Positions 63,710-64,000 of a DNA stretch of 64,000 nucleotides are shown here, one piece after another. Every line of letters starts with the position of its first letter. The first letter of the stretch is position 1. Under the pieces are notes generated by a model. The model saw only the letters and a program-made list of their open reading frames with translations. It was not told where the DNA came from and did not search any database. Made by a program: the position numbers and the translations under genes. Origin of the DNA: Eurosta solidaginis (lineage: Eukaryota; Arthropoda; Insecta; Diptera; Tephritidae); contig NC_090321.1 in assembly GCF_040869045.1 (NCBI RefSeq), positions 132,113,689-132,177,688 of the forward strand. Reading direction: 5' to 3'.

Positions 63710-64000
63710 TTAAAGATCTGCGTCCCGCAGATCAAAAGTAAAAAATTGTGAGGGGGTAAAATTTTGTAGAGAGTAATTACAGTTTCCTGGTGACATATTG
63801 GTGTTGACTGGTGTGACTGGTAGGCTATTGTACAGGCGATAAATTTCAGTAGCTGACTTTCCTCTAATGATTTTGCTGCTGTGAGTGTTATCTGCCCAAT
63901 GGGTCGGGATTTCAACTGGCGGAAGGTTTAGCTTTCTATTGTAGCATCTCCACAGCATGGCGGCCATAAGAACAATTGCGCATATCGAGAGGATTTCTGA
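63710..64000 (-). CDS. C-terminal end of an insect endogenous retrovirus envelope protein (partial)
   Basis: The minus frame is open from base 64000 to a TAA at 63710-63712, 96 codons. It begins with a hydrophobic segment (SEILSICAIVLMAAMLW) followed at once by RCYNRK, the look of a single membrane anchor with a short positively charged inner side. It continues with a cytoplasmic tail of about 70 residues containing RGKSATEIYRLYNSLP. Position directly before the purine tract and LTR is that of env in gypsy-like errantiviruses. The rest of env, pol and gag lie beyond the window. Function is inferred from position and membrane anchor; no receptor or fusion motif is in view. Confidence 0.72.
   Translation of the reverse strand, partial: SEILSICAIVLMAAMLWRCYNRKLNLPPVEIPTHWADNTHSSKIIRGKSATEIYRLYNSLPVTPVNTNMSPGNCNYSLQNFTPSQFFTFDLRDADL

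Overview
This is a non-coding, transposon-packed stretch of an animal genome, almost certainly a brachyceran fly and most likely a tephritid fruit fly. The evidence is one spliced exon that reads as the actin-binding CH domain of the spectraplakin Short stop (51265-51435, minus strand), short fly-type introns, and insect element families: gypsy/errantivirus, BEL/Pao, I, CR1/Jockey and RTE LINEs, Tc1, and P/hAT- and Harbinger-type MITEs. The tephritid guess rests on the look of the repeats and is inference. I see no bacterial operons, no CRISPR array and no rRNA or functional tRNA gene.

Host material is sparse. The left edge (1-405, minus) carries an open reading frame running off the window that resembles a small securin-like protein. 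The spectraplakin exon lies at 51.3 kb. A compact two-exon frame at 51930-52192 looks like the N-terminus of a domesticated or decayed hAT-type transposase. Everything else that is recognisable is mobile DNA or its debris.

Layout. 0.5-2.15 kb: a tRNA-like repeat split by a MITE and a (CAA)-tailed retroposon, beside an LTR. 4.7-8.1 kb: remnants of a LINE, a Tc1 transposase and an RTE LINE tail, then a MITE. 8.26-17.86 kb: a LINE split by a tRNA-Gly-derived SINE and, directly after its stop codon, by a complete 6.3-kb gypsy element. 18.86-21.62 kb: a deleted gypsy element with ATAT target duplication. 22.15-22.99 kb: a near-perfect inverted repeat of a tRNA-like SINE. 23.1-29.8 kb: a CR1-like LINE broken by an LTR, a SINE, a deleted BEL element and a Harbinger MITE. 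29.9-33.9 kb: quasi-periodic and duplicated AT-rich sequence. 34.09-47.64 kb: a palindromic Tc1 element that received a 12.4-kb tandem LTR-internal-LTR-internal-LTR gypsy array. 48.3-50.2 kb: a LINE fragment, a long hairpin and a ~120-bp tandem repeat carrying five copies of a CTCF-like motif. 53.0-58.2 kb: an I-clade LINE. 58.7-60.06 kb: degenerate ~300-bp repeats and a hairpin. 60.75-63.24 kb: a Jockey-type LINE on the minus strand, interrupted at 63.24 kb by the LTR and env tail of an errantivirus that continues past the window.

The parts most worth a second look are the tandem gypsy array whose two internal copies share the same nonsense codon in the RT active site and a -1 slippery site between gag and pol; the palindromic Tc1 that hosts it; the CTCF-like tandem array next to the spectraplakin exon; seven repeated mini-hairpins in a gypsy leader; and several long inverted repeats. 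I did not find a system that I can claim is previously undescribed. All calls come from reading sequence and recalling family features; no search was run.
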